From assembly GCA_030867875.1 (NCBI GenBank), contig JAOWCC010000019.1, forward strand, positions 79,264,861-79,328,860: 64,000 nucleotides of DNA, given 5' to 3'. Below, one piece after another: positions 30,339-40,741 of this stretch (within the stretch, counting starts at the first letter, position 1; each line of letters begins with the position of its first letter). The notes under the pieces were generated by a model, which was not told where the DNA came from, made no database searches, and was given only the letters and a program-made list of their open reading frames with translations. The DNA is from Actinernus sp. WN-2022. Taxonomy: Eukaryota > Cnidaria > Anthozoa > Actiniaria > Actinernidae. The position numbers and the translations under genes are program-made.

Positions 30339-33209
30339 TTATCTGTTAGAACCTCCGTGAGTCGTAACACTAGAAGCATTACGAATTTTAGCGGGCAGGA
30401 CATTCCACAGTGTGGGTGCCGCTACCGCAAAAGAGCGGTCACCCAATGTGATCAATATTCTCATTCTTGGTCGCTCTAGCAGAGGTTCTTTAGACGATCT
30501 AAAGTTATATCTTGAAGTAGTCTTACATTTGATAAGTTCAGTTATATATGCCGGAGCGAGTCCATTTATAGCTTTGTAGGTAATAAGTAAGATTTTAAAA
30601 TCAATTCTATGTTTAACGGGTAGCCAATGTAGTTTATATAAAACGGGAGTAATGTGATCGAACCGACTGATATTACAAATGAGTCTAGCCGCAGCATTCT
30701 GCACACGCTGAAGTTTGTGCAGCTGATTGGCTGGCAGGCCATAGAGAAGGCTATTACAATAGTCTAGTCGACTAGTAACAAAGGCGTTAATTAAGATTCG
30801 CACAGTGTCAAAACTAAGAAATTTTCTAATTCTCCTAATGTTAAATAAGTGAAAGAAAGCTGATTTACAAGTCTTGTTAATGTGGGTGTCCATTTTCAGC
30901 TGCGCATCGAACCAGCAACCAAGGTTTTTTGCCTCACTAGAGGGTGCTGTGGTTACATCTCCGACGCGCAGAGAGTCAACGTTCACTTTTGCCAGCTGCT
31001 GTCTTGTCCCGATGATAACAAACTCTGTTTTGTCATCATTTAGTTTTAGCCTATCCGCTAGCATCCACTTCCTGATGTCTGCGATGCAGTTTTGCATGGC
31101 CTCAACAGCAGCATAGTGCTTGACACTTAAGTCCGGTTTGAATGAAATATACAGCTGTGTATCGTCAGCATATGCGTGGACGTCTGGTAGATGACGTTCC
31201 AGAATAGTAAACAGCTTGCTTGCGTAGATGACAAACAGGAGGGGGCCAAGGCAGGAACCTTGTGGAACACCGTACTTCATTTTAAACTTCCTGGATGTCC
31301 CCTCTTGTATAGATATGTATTGGTGTCTATTATGTAAATAAGACTTAAACCAGGAAAGTACTTGTCCTGAGATGCCAAAATCAGAATACAGACGGTCCAG
31401 TAATATGGGGTGATCGACAGTGTCGAAGGCGGCGCTTAGGTCCAGTAGTACTAGAAGAGTCACGTGTTGTTGATTCATGTTCATTAAGATATCGTTTTTT
31501 ACACGAAGAAGTGCAGTTTCAGTGCTATGAAATTCGCGGTAAGCGGACTGAGCTTTGGGATAGAGTTTATGCAAAGTCAGGTGATCATGAGTTTGACTGA
31601 AAACTGCTCGTTCAGTGAGCTTAGAAACAAACGAAAGGTTACTAATAGGACGGAGGTTATTAAAAATAACCTCTGCTCTAGGTTTCTTCAGCCTTGGGTG
31701 GACTTCAGCCTGTTTCCAGTTGTCAGAGAAGCATCCAGAGTGTAAAGACAAGTTTGTCATCCTAGTGAGTACTGGAAGAAGAACATCCAGGCACTCAACC
31801 ACGAGAGGAGTGGGCATGGGATCTAAGGAGCTGGTCTTCTTGCTAGACTTAGAGATTAAGTGACGAACATCGTCTTCACTAAGTGTATTAAACAAATCAA
31901 AGCGAATAGAAGTCGCGGTATATTGATCGCTGATTGAGTCATCACCAGCGGCAGCATCAAGGTTGGCACGGATTCGTTCAACTTTCTGGACGAAGAAGTG
32001 ACCTATGTCATTGGCGAGTACTGTACTGTCACAATAATCGTGAAAAGTTAGATCAGTTTCCCGATGAAAGAGGGTTTTTGCAGACCTAAACAGCTTACGA
32101 TGATCATTGCTGTTCTCTTGTATAAAATTAGTGTAGTAGTTTCTGCGCGCGCACTTCATTACAAAAGTAGCCTGATTTTTTTTGACTTTGTAGATTAAAA
32201 AGTTACTATTTAATTTTGTCCGTCTCCATTTCCGTTCAGCTCTTCTACGTTCTCTCTTCGCAGCCTTGACCTCCTCATTAAACCAGGGAACAGTTGGTCT
32301 TTTTGTGACTGTTTTAGTGATTAAAGGTGCATGTCGATCCAATGTCGACAATAGTGTGTCGTTGTAACAGTTAACAAGGTCATTAAGCTCAAATGAGAGC
32401 ATGTTCTTACAGAGGTCTGATAGTTCATCTCGTAAAACGTCAATCTTGACGGATTTTACTTTTCTGTAGGATATCTGAGATTTATTAAGGGAGGGCTTGT
32501 CAACTTGAAGTTTACAGTGGACAGGCATGTGATCTGAGAATAGATAGTCTGCCCACGGGGAGGAATTAATAATTTGTTCGGAATGTCTTGTTATTATGAG
32601 GTCTAGAGTGCCGTGTCCACTGCTACGAGTTGGGACATTGACGTGTTGCTCTAAGCCAGTGCTGTCGAACAGCTCGCGTAGTCTAATTGCATCAGCATCA
32701 TCGACAATGTCCACATGGATATTGAAGTCCCCAGTAATCAAGAGCTGGTCAGTACAGAGGACTGCAGATTCCAGAAATTCCGCAAATTCACCAAAGAATA
32801 CACTTGTAGTTACAGGATGGGCTTCTGAGTACGGTGGTCTATAGATAATAATTAAATGAATACGTTGGGTTGAAGATTTAATGTTCCACTCAGAATATTC
32901 AAAGGATCGAAGTTCAGCAGCGGCGACTTTGATGGCGCTTAAGTTATTTCTGAACAGGACTCCAGTGCCACCGCCCTGCCGGCCAGATCGTGGATGGTCG
33001 AGGAGGTCGTAGCCTGCAGGAGTGCAGAGAGTTCTGGCGGCAGACTCATTGTCTTTGAGCCATGTCTCTGTTAGGGCTACAACATCAGGTTTATAGTCGC
33101 AAATAAAGTCAATAAATTCAGCGGCTTTGTTGTTAAGAGATTGCGTATTGATGACACAAAGGCTGAGTTCTTTTGGGTCACTGTGTGATGACAAACTATT
33201 AACTGACAT
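30339..33209 (-). CDS. LINE (CR1/L2-like) endonuclease-reverse transcriptase, uninterrupted ORF
   Basis: 956 aa from ATG 33209 with no stop or frameshift. N-terminal EEP endonuclease shows INTQSLNNK, ALTETWL, IIIYRPP, TGDFNIHVD, LDLIIT and SDHMPV (about residues 15-235). Reverse transcriptase spans about 465-750, with [42 protein letters not shown] and catalytic [10 protein letters not shown]. The C-terminal ending differs from the related LINE at 4735-6785: after WNVLPAKIRNASSVT the frame runs into unrelated sequence, so the last 25 or so residues and the 3' tail are missing. That would remove the RNA end needed for self-copying. No ORF1 was seen upstream. It lies in sense orientation next to the RBM18 start. 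Confidence 0.9.
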   Translation of the reverse strand: MSVNSLSSHSDPKELSLCVINTQSLNNKAAEFIDFICDYKPDVVALTETWLKDNESAARTLCTPAGYDLLDHPRSGRQGGGTGVLFRNNLSAIKVAAAELRSFEYSEWNIKSSTQRIHLIIIYRPPYSEAHPVTTSVFFGEFAEFLESAVLCTDQLLITGDFNIHVDIVDDADAIRLRELFDSTGLEQHVNVPTRSSGHGTLDLIITRHSEQIINSSPWADYLFSDHMPVHCKLQVDKPSLNKSQISYRKVKSVKIDVLRDELSDLCKNMLSFELNDLVNCYNDTLLSTLDRHAPLITKTVTKRPTVPWFNEEVKAAKRERRRAERKWRRTKLNSNFLIYKVKKNQATFVMKCARRNYYTNFIQENSNDHRKLFRSAKTLFHRETDLTFHDYCDSTVLANDIGHFFVQKVERIRANLDAAAGDDSISDQYTATSIRFDLFNTLSEDDVRHLISKSSKKTSSLDPMPTPLVVECLDVLLPVLTRMTNLSLHSGCFSDNWKQAEVHPRLKKPRAEVIFNNLRPISNLSFVSKLTERAVFSQTHDHLTLHKLYPKAQSAYREFHSTETALLRVKNDILMNMNQQHVTLLVLLDLSAAFDTVDHPILLDRLYSDFGISGQVLSWFKSYLHNRHQYISIQEGTSRKFKMKYGVPQGSCLGPLLFVIYASKLFTILERHLPDVHAYADDTQLYISFKPDLSVKHYAAVEAMQNCIADIRKWMLADRLKLNDDKTEFVIIGTRQQLAKVNVDSLRVGDVTTAPSSEAKNLGCWFDAQLKMDTHINKTCKSAFFHLFNIRRIRKFLSFDTVRILINAFVTSRLDYCNSLLYGLPANQLHKLQRVQNAAARLICNISRFDHITPVLYKLHWLPVKHRIDFKILLITYKAINGLAPAYITELIKCKTTSRYNFRSSKEPLLERPRMRILITLGDRSFAVAAPTLWNVLPAKIRNASSVTTHGGSNR

Positions 33210-35300
33210 AACTTATAGTTATTAAGTTCCCTGCGTCTCTCGAGTTTAAGGAATGCATAGCTATTAACCAATTGAGGAAGCTGTACTTATTTCAACAAGT
33301 GGGAGTGGTTTTAAATTCTAATAATATTCAAATCACATCCTGTCCGATAGAGCATCACGCGTTGGGGCTGACAAAAAAGGTGATTCCGAGAGCTCGAAAC
33401 GGGAGAAAAAACTCGAACAAGCAGTGACAAGACACGGCGAAAACAAACTGATACAATACTGGCCGTGGGGCCTGTGTGTTAGCCTGCTACGTATTGTTTT
33501 CACTCTCATAAAACTTTTTTCTTCGAATTTATGAGAGTGAAAAAATACGTCTGCATAGCTATAGCAGGCTACCTGCGTGTGTGTGAGGGAAATTGGTACT
33601 GAGTCCTAATTTTAAAACGCTGAACAAAGCGGTACATCGAATGCATGAACAGTACCGTTGAGTACGTGAAGATAGTGTTGCTCAAATTTTGGAGACAGCT
33701 GGTACTGTTGATATGAGTTGGAAATTTGGTTAACGAATATTATCACTTTTTTGTAGACCGACAAACTTGTATTTCTACATTATGTTTTATGGAGCTGGAA
33801 GTGAACTGGCGATGAATAACCAGTGAGAGGATAAAAAGGCGATGGCAGAGGGTGAGCAAACTTCATATTGGACCAAGTGGACTTAATGGCAGGTGCGAAG
33901 GCCTCAGCTTAACCTATTAATCCGTTCTTTACGTAGGAAAATAGATCTGGTTCAAGCGTATGCTCTAGGACCAGCCGGTTGCTTTCCCGCGACGGTTTGC
34001 AGGATAAAGGTGAAACGTTTTATTTGTTTCTCAGCAAACCACGAAATTGTTGTTATGTTTAAACCGTTCCTATAGAAATTCAGTTGCTAACTTTCAACAT
34101 CTGACTTCAATGTGTTCTGGGATATAAATTTTAAGACCTGGAAAAACAAAACAAAATTTGTTGCTGATAATATTTCCCATGTGAGCGAACAAGCTGAAAA
34201 CCTGAGAAAGTGTTTTGTTGCTTAATTTTAGCAAGTGGGAAACATTCGTTGTGGAAGATTTGTGTCGTGCATGCGCGGGGGGCAAACGAGGACTGGGGAC
34301 TACTGAACTGACTGAAATTGTGAAATTGTCCCTTTCTCTTTCCATGGCCCTGTCGAGTTTTGAGGTACTCTAGTGGTTTTACAGACGAAAATTGCACAAA
34401 TCTCTCGCAGTTCTAGCTTTGATCCGTTCCTGTATTATCGTTGGCTCTGGTGTTATCAATGGGCTATTATCACAGTTCGGCCATCTTGGATAAAACAATA
34501 GTTTTGGCCCCGGTAGCCTCGCACTGGTGGGTTTCAGAACGAGTTTACCGGACGAAAACAAAGGTTTTTATTCTCGTGGGACTCAACATGGCCGCGCTTG
34601 AAAAAAGCCCATGTTCTTTAACGAAGCACATTTTTGTGAGGTGGTTGGCTTTTCCGCAATGTCCACACGTGCTTCCCCGTGCTTGGCATGTATCGTCTTT
34701 CTTCGAGTTTTCACATCGGCCTCATGGTTTTATTTGATTTCGAGCTCTTGTGGCTATTTTCGTAATACTCGGGTCGATTGGCGTAAATTTCTCCCGTTCA
34801 TGGCTTTTGCTTGCATTTTCGTTTTGTCGCCGTAGTGCTTCGTTGGTCCGGATTCTGTCTAATAATTATGCCTGGTTTCTGAGGATGGCCTTGGTTCGTT
34901 TTTTTTTTTGTAGTTCAACGTTGTTATTTTTCCGATCGCGCCATTTTCATGGTCTTTATTTCTTCGCTATTTAGCGGATTTTCTCGTTGTAGTCGACTTC
35001 GACTAATCTTTCTAAAGTTAAAACCTGGCAAAGTCCTGGTTATTTGTTTTCGGCATGAAACGGTTGTGAATCTTCCTCTTTAGAATTCTATAAACATCGT
35101 GCCATCATATCATGATACGGCTGGCGGGATCTGGAACGGCATCGTCGATATCGAGTAGCCGTTCACATGCAGGGTTAGGGCTAGATTCCATCCGCCAGAA
35201 GGACGCAATCCCAAAATGCACTGCACTAAAATACTTCATTGAGAGCAGGAACTGGTGTCTAATGAAGTAACGCCTGCTAATCAAACAGCATGCAGTATAG
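33210..35300. other. Intergenic DNA without genes
   Basis: Includes possible 5' untranslated LINE sequence (33210 onward) and an inverted repeat at 33482-33572 (tagcctgctacgtatt, ttcactctcataaa and their reverse complements). Short open frames at 34379-34974 on both strands are not supported by any family pattern. Confidence 0.5.
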
Positions 35301-35693
35301 ACCCTATGCATAAAGCTGGAACCTAATTTACATAAATTCAGAATTTTAACATTTCAAGAAAAATTGACACTGTAACCTGAAAGAGCAAGTACAAGTTTAA
35401 TATTCATCATGTGCAATTTAATAGTTTTATCACAAATTTCTCCAAAGTTATTACCATTTAAGGCTCAGGAAAAACATGAAAGCGAGGCTGGTAGGGCCTG
35501 GCTAACTATTTTCATTCAAATCTCTCTTATTTCAAATGTTTATTACTCTGTAGCAATGTAACTTATGACACTCAAATTTCACAGGATTACTTATTTTTGT
35601 ATGTTCTTTTACGTGATGATGTTGGTTTTCACAAATATTCATTGCTGACTGGAGAAATCCAGTTGTAATCAAAATGTCCTTTATGCATAGGGT
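35301..35693. mobile_element. Short TIR element with ACCCTATGCATAAAG ends
   Basis: 15-bp perfect inverted ends, accctatgcataaag at 35301 and ctttatgcatagggt to 35693. Flanks share gtata (35295-35299 and 35694-35698), offset by one base, as a possible duplication. The interior is AT-rich and non-coding. Confidence 0.6.
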
Positions 35694-35699
35694 GTATAA

Positions 35700-36124
35700 A
35701 GTTTAAAAAAAGCGGTTGTTGACAGCAAATCCCTCCGTAGCGTAAAGGATAGTGACGCCGGTTAGGGTTTCGGTTCGAGTCTTCGTGGAGCCGATATAAT
35801 CGAGGGAATCGAAGCGTACTTGTTCGCCTAAATTTCTAAGTGCCGCTTTAGTTTGTACCCTTCTGGCGGATGGAATCTAGCCGCGACCTCTTCACAGGCC
35901 CTGGATACTAAAAAAAAAACGGACAAAAGAGAAGAGAAGGTGAAGGGAGTGGGATGGGAGAGAAAGAGTAAAAGGAAAGGTTTGCTTAGTTTATTATATT
36001 TTTTCTGGATGTTTTTCATGGCTTTCAGAGGCAAACATTTTTTTTGGAGGGGTGGATTTGATTTGTTTTGAGTAAATAGGAAAAAAAGAAGGTTTTATGA
36101 AGAACTACATTGAGGTTTTTGGTT
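35700..36124. other. Intergenic DNA with a tRNA-like fragment
   Basis: At 35731-35793, tccctccgtagcgtaaagga and ggttcgagtcttcg resemble the A and B boxes of a tRNA promoter, but the anticodon arm is not foldable, so at best this is a decayed tRNA-derived SINE. The rest is purine-rich low-complexity DNA. Confidence 0.35.
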
Positions 36125-36767
36125 GCTAATAACTAATAATTATTAGTATAAACCAACTAGTAGACTATATTACAAATCCTGCATTCTGATTGGCTACCCT
36201 ACTATAGGTCTATTTGTAATAGCCCATGGTAGAGAAAAACCGCACGCATTTTCACGAAATAATAACATGTTTTCAACTTCTATTATTTTCTTTCTATTAT
36301 GGTCTACTGTCCGACTAGTTAATTTATACTAAAACAATTAGACCTCTCGCCCACATGGGCTACGAGTTAGGGAAGAGGTCAAAACAATGGTACTCTGGCG
36401 GGACCCAATTTTGATGGAAGGGGGGTTGTACCCGGAACCCACCACCTATTTTGGCAAAATCTAGTTTTTTGACCACAAATATCTTCTTGAATAAAATACT
36501 TATTGAAGAAGTAACTATATTTCTAGTTTCTATGGGCAGATAAGAACGTGTATCTGCATTAAAATGAGGTATCCCTATTTTACAACGCGAGAAAATCATC
36601 CTCGAAAAAAGGGGTAGGGGTATCACCCGCCACCCACCACCTCCCCTGACAAAATTGGGTCCCATTCGAAATCCATTGTTTTGACCTCTTCCCTTACTGA
36701 TAGCACATTCGGCTGCGCCTCGTGGGCTATTGACTCGTAGCCCATTCGGGCTGCGGGTCTAATTGTC
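36125..36767. repeat. Dispersed repeat (copy 2), split by an insertion
   Basis: The same sequence as 9999-10310, with the part ending tacgagtta at 36369 and the part resuming about 36694-36703 (ttactgatagcacattcgg). The 324 bp between belong to the Harbinger-like element. Copy 1 gives the empty-site comparison. Confidence 0.75.
36370..36693. mobile_element. PIF/Harbinger-like MITE with TTA duplication
   Basis: Terminal inverted repeats start gggaagaggtcaaaacaatg and stay similar for about 50 bp, including tgggacccaatttt. TTA occurs at 36367-36369 and 36694-36696. A 3-bp TTA duplication with GGG ends fits PIF/Harbinger. There is no transposase. It interrupts the repeat at 36125-36767. Confidence 0.75.
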
Positions 36768-37719
36768 AGTATATAGATGAGCACCAAAGTTGTCTGCTAT
36801 CAACCCGATGTGCTCTCCAGTGGATAGTCAAGTAATTAGGTGTGTACTAATTTCTTTTTTCCTCTTTATATTTCATTTTCCATTCTCACCCCTTTTCCAA
36901 CAAAATACAATGGATTTACAAAAGTAGAAACAACCATAGTTAAGCTAATATAAAAAGATGAACAGTATTTACATTAAAATTCAATGACATAGCTGTGGTA
37001 TTTAGGACCCTGACTTCTTACAACAACAACCACCGATATTCACTCGTAATGGCGAACTTAAATGCGCTCTCCACATCCGGGACACTTTCCTATCCCATGA
37101 TGCAGTGCGTACACCACTTGAGGAGCTATAGACCCTTTGCACGTGATGTCATAGCCGCCATGTTGGTGTACAGTTAACAATAGATTCTTCGTTAGCTTCT
37201 TTTGTTCTGTACACCAACATGGCCGCCATGCCCTTTGTCATTTGAATCTCTGGGGATTGAGTGCAAACCATCTATAGGATCAAACCATAGTTAGTTTGAT
37301 CAAAAGAAATTAAACCTTCAAAAAGTATTGAATGAAAATGTATTATTTCGATGGGTTTCTATTGAATTTATGAGTATCAACCAATGCAATTATGAGAAAG
37401 AATTAAGAATAGAAAAATAGCACCTTTTACATTTCTTTGCCGTTCATGCTATCGTTTTTAGCCGGAGCATTACTCTAAAATGTTCTTCTAAATCAATCAT
37501 TGTATTGAAGTTCTCTTATATGACCATAATGTCCCAGGTCAATGTAACGAAGGCCGGTTTAATTAACTAAACTATCCTTAATAATATATAGTCAACACAT
37601 ATCTCTAAAACCTAAGCTTGTGTGCCTATAACCCCACTAACGCAAAACTAATGATAAAATCACAACAACGTGATGCTGCATTTCATTTTAAAATAATTTT
37701 AGGGTGATCAATAGTCATT
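36768..37719. other. Intergenic DNA with a palindrome
   Basis: AT-rich. An inverted repeat at 37150-37230 (catagccgccatgttggtgt and reverse complement) is the sort of short foldback element frequent in this window. No gene is seen. Confidence 0.5.
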
Positions 37720-38425
37720 GTTTTCACTTCCCCCCTCCCCCCGATACAATGCAATGCGTATCTGCACCATTCTCTACACTCTTGGGTTGCACATCTTCTT
37801 GCTCTTCAGTGGCCTTTCCAACCTTAGGCTCAATGAATCTCTTCATGTGCGCCATGTTCCTCATTTTGCTCCTTCCATCAGTGTCTTCTATGACAACAGC
37901 ATTACCATCCTTTTTAACGACTCTGTACGGTCCAGGCTCATAATTTGGTGACAATTTGTTCTCTCGAGCATTTGATCAAATTCGTCGATGGTACTGTGTT
38001 GCGCTGAATTTCTCTCATCAGCATATTCCTTCTGGCATAGTTTTGCACGGGCGTATCTCTCCCTCAAGAGTTATTGCCATTCTGCCTCCATGGCTCGGTC
38101 GCTCCGCACTCTAAGTTTAGGAAGCTTATCGCGGAACTTTCTTCCCATCAGCAACTCCGCCGGTGACATTCCGGTCATGGTGTGAGGTGTTGTCTCTTCC
38201 AATATTTTCATTCCAGCTTGGCGATTCTCACATCCTTCTGTTACTTTGAGACCAGTATGGAACCCCTTTCTTCTGTACTATTTCAAGATAGTCCAAGAAC
38301 CATTCGAATTCTTTGGATAAAAAGGGTAGTCCATTGTCGCCGTACGGATGCTTTCCGGTAGACCGTGTCCTGAACATTGCCTCCATACATGCACTTTTTC
38401 ACATGTTGAGCGTCTGTTTTCTTCA
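37720..38425 (-). pseudogene. Ty3/Gypsy retrotransposon integrase relic
   Basis: Minus-strand fragments in shifting frames carry the end of a Gypsy polyprotein: TGMSPAELLMGRKFRDKLP (about 38185-38120), then a frame with LSPNYEPGPYRVVKKDGNAV and KMRNMAHMKRFIEP (37954-37810). These are the integrase C-terminal 'GPY/F' region and its upstream segment. Several stops and frame changes make it inactive. No LTR, reverse transcriptase or gag was found nearby. Confidence 0.75.
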
Positions 38426-38862
38426 CTATATTAGAACTACGTATACCTCTGGCCAACGAAGTAGTGGTCCGCTACTACTACGAGATAGATAACACTTTAT
38501 TTAAAGAGGGTGCACAATTGCTTGTGCATGTTCGCTGGTATCTATTTAAGACGAACCTAGCCGCCCTGCGCTGCGCTGCGCTGCACCATTTCTACTTTTT
38601 GGGTGTTGGTCTTTGTGAGGATCCCATGCTGTGGCCGCATACTCTAGGACCCCATTTCAGCTTACGCTTAATATTTTCCTGAAATACAGTGAAGTCAAAG
38701 CTAGCGCAAACTTACGTCAAAATCCCAGGAAAAACCTTGGTTTCGAGATGCTTTGTGAAAGTATTTGTCCTGGTCACGTGACAGGCAAAAACGATTGCTC
38801 CTGCGCAAAGGATTATGGGAAGATCTTCCAATCCTTCTTGCGCTAAACCACTAAAAAAATGG

Positions 38863-38981
38863 GTATATACTTCATGGTAGTGTTTCGTTCCATATAGTCT
38901 CCCTGCATAATCATTTTCTCTAGTTTTACAGTATTATACAGGGAGACTATATGGAACGAAACACTACCATGAAGTATATAC
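38863..38981. mobile_element. Foldback element, near-perfect 119-bp palindrome
   Basis: gtatatacttcatggtagtg, tttcgttccatatag and tctccctg on the left are repeated inverted at 38936-38981. The loop is about 27 bp. No clear target duplication. Confidence 0.7.
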
Positions 38982-39033
38982 ATAAAATTGTTTGAATGCG
39001 ATCTTCTTCCACCCCTCCCCCACAGTAAAGTGA

Positions 39034-39149
39034 TCAATCCCGGGTTCTGGGAAAGCCCACCCCCACCCTAATCTTTAATGATTAATCATTAATAGAACGA
39101 TGCATAATAAAGGGAGGGGTGGGTAGTTTCCCAGAAACCGGTATCGAGC
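39034..39149. mobile_element. MITE with TCAATC...GATTGA-type ends (copy 2 of 3)
   Basis: Starts tcaatcccgggttctgggaa and ends gtttcccagaaaccggtatc. It shares the taatgattaatcattaatag core with copies at 10402 and 42085. Confidence 0.7.
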
Positions 39150-39164
39150 CCCTATACACTATAT

Positions 39165-39452
39165 ACTCCTGGCTATATAGGTGTGCCCCCGAATAGGGTA
39201 TGGTTTTAGAACCTCCTGATCCTTAAATAGGGTACCATATTTTTCATTTTGACCCTCAAATAAAATATCGATCCTTAAATGGGGTACGCTTTTTATCAGT
39301 CAACTTCACATAATGAATTAGCGATTGGAAATAACGCTACTCTGGTAGGCCCTAATAGTTCCTTAAATAGGGTATGAATTTTCCAATTTTTCATCATCTG
39401 TGGCACACCCATATCCTAAATTTCGGGAGTTCCTCCCCCCCCCCCCCCCCCC
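39165..39452. repeat. Degenerate repeat of ccttaaatagggta units
   Basis: Four spaced copies of ccttaaatagggta or ccttaaatggggta lie between an aggtgtgcc motif near 39180 and a ggcacaccc motif near 39402, suggesting a small TIR element. It is followed by a run of about 16 C. Confidence 0.5.
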
Positions 39453-39596
39453 TCCCCGGGATTGAGCCCAGTAAAGTAAAGTAGCATAAACCACAAGTGA
39501 ATGATGCAAGATCTTTTTATATCAGTAAATAAGTTGATATGGCATCACATGAAAATAAAATACAGATCGTGAAGTCTGATGATTAAAACACACCTA

Positions 39597-40700
39597 ACAA
39601 CTGTGCTTATTGCCACTAAATATTGCACACTCCCTGGTCATTTTATTATTTACAATTGTTTCTTCTTTGGTGTAAAATTGTTTATGTACAATCTTTCTAC
39701 AGGATGTCAAAAGGTATTTTTACTTTAAAAAAATGTGCTTTGTTTAATTAAATAAATTTATTTGAATAATATAAAATTGATTTACTGAAAATATTAGAGA
39801 TTACAGCTATAGAGATTACAGACTATGTGATCTCACGCTGACCAGTACACATGACTTTTCAACATCCTTCACATTTGAATTTGGAGATTTAATTGACGGT
39901 TTTAAATCTACAATGTGTCGGGAAACTACGAATGAAACCATTTGCATCAAAATAAACTCCAACAACATATCAAATCTTACATAATTAAATTAAACGAACT
40001 ACTGATATGACGACGTTTCTTTTCCCTCAATTTTCTAATTTAGTGCTGAAAATGGCAAGGCTTTCGAGTCTGCTGTGGTCGACATTCAAAATCTAAAAAC
40101 GAAACTCCGAGACTGCCAACTGGTTTTCGAGTCTACATTCGATTATTTGTAATTACTGGACTCGCGTGAGATCACATAACTGTAAAAGCAAGATCAAAAA
40201 TCGGGATGTAGACAGATATACACCCATGTAACTGTGCTTTTATTGCCACTAAATATTGCACAGCCCTCATTTTAAATTACATGCTCTTCTTTTTTGGTGT
40301 AAAATTAAGTTTTATGTACAATATTTTTTACAGGATGTTAAAAAGGTAATTTTCACATTATTAAAACATATTTTGCGCGGTTGCCATGGGCCTCAATAGT
40401 GCTGTATTAATATTTGAATAATATAAAATTGATTTACTAAAAATATTAGAGATTAGAAACACTGAGATAAAAAAATCGGATATAGGTACGTTTATACTGA
40501 TCCATGTTGTCAGATTTCTTGGTTGATGATTCAGCCATTTTGGTGTAAAAATTCAGTTTTATGTACAACATTTCTACAGGGTTTCAAAAGGTAATTTTTA
40601 CATTATTAAAAAACTTTTGAGCAGTAGCCATGGGCCTCGATAGCGCAGTATTGATATTTGAATAATATAAAATTGAGTTACTAAAGATATTAGAGAGAAA
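39597..40700. repeat. Three diverged direct repeats beyond the kinesin stop codon
   Basis: Three copies of gccactaaatattgcaca / ttggtgtaaaattnnnttatgtaca / ctacaggatgtcaaaaggtattt / gaataatataaaattgattt begin near 39611, 40233 and 40537. They lie in the presumed kinesin 3' untranslated or flanking region and look like an old triplication. Confidence 0.65.
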
Positions 40701-40741
40701 AAAGCCAGATAAAAAATCAGATGTAGCAAGCGGAGGAGATT

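Noticed and set aside
30149..30403. 84-aa minus-strand frame across the RBM18 start region
   Set aside because: It overlaps the RBM18 first exon in another frame and the LINE end; no family pattern.
35731..35793. tRNA gene
   Set aside because: A- and B-box-like words are present but the cloverleaf cannot be drawn and the spacing is too short.
37704..37951. Plus-strand frames of 77-79 aa
   Set aside because: They are antisense shadows of the Ty3/Gypsy integrase relic on the minus strand.
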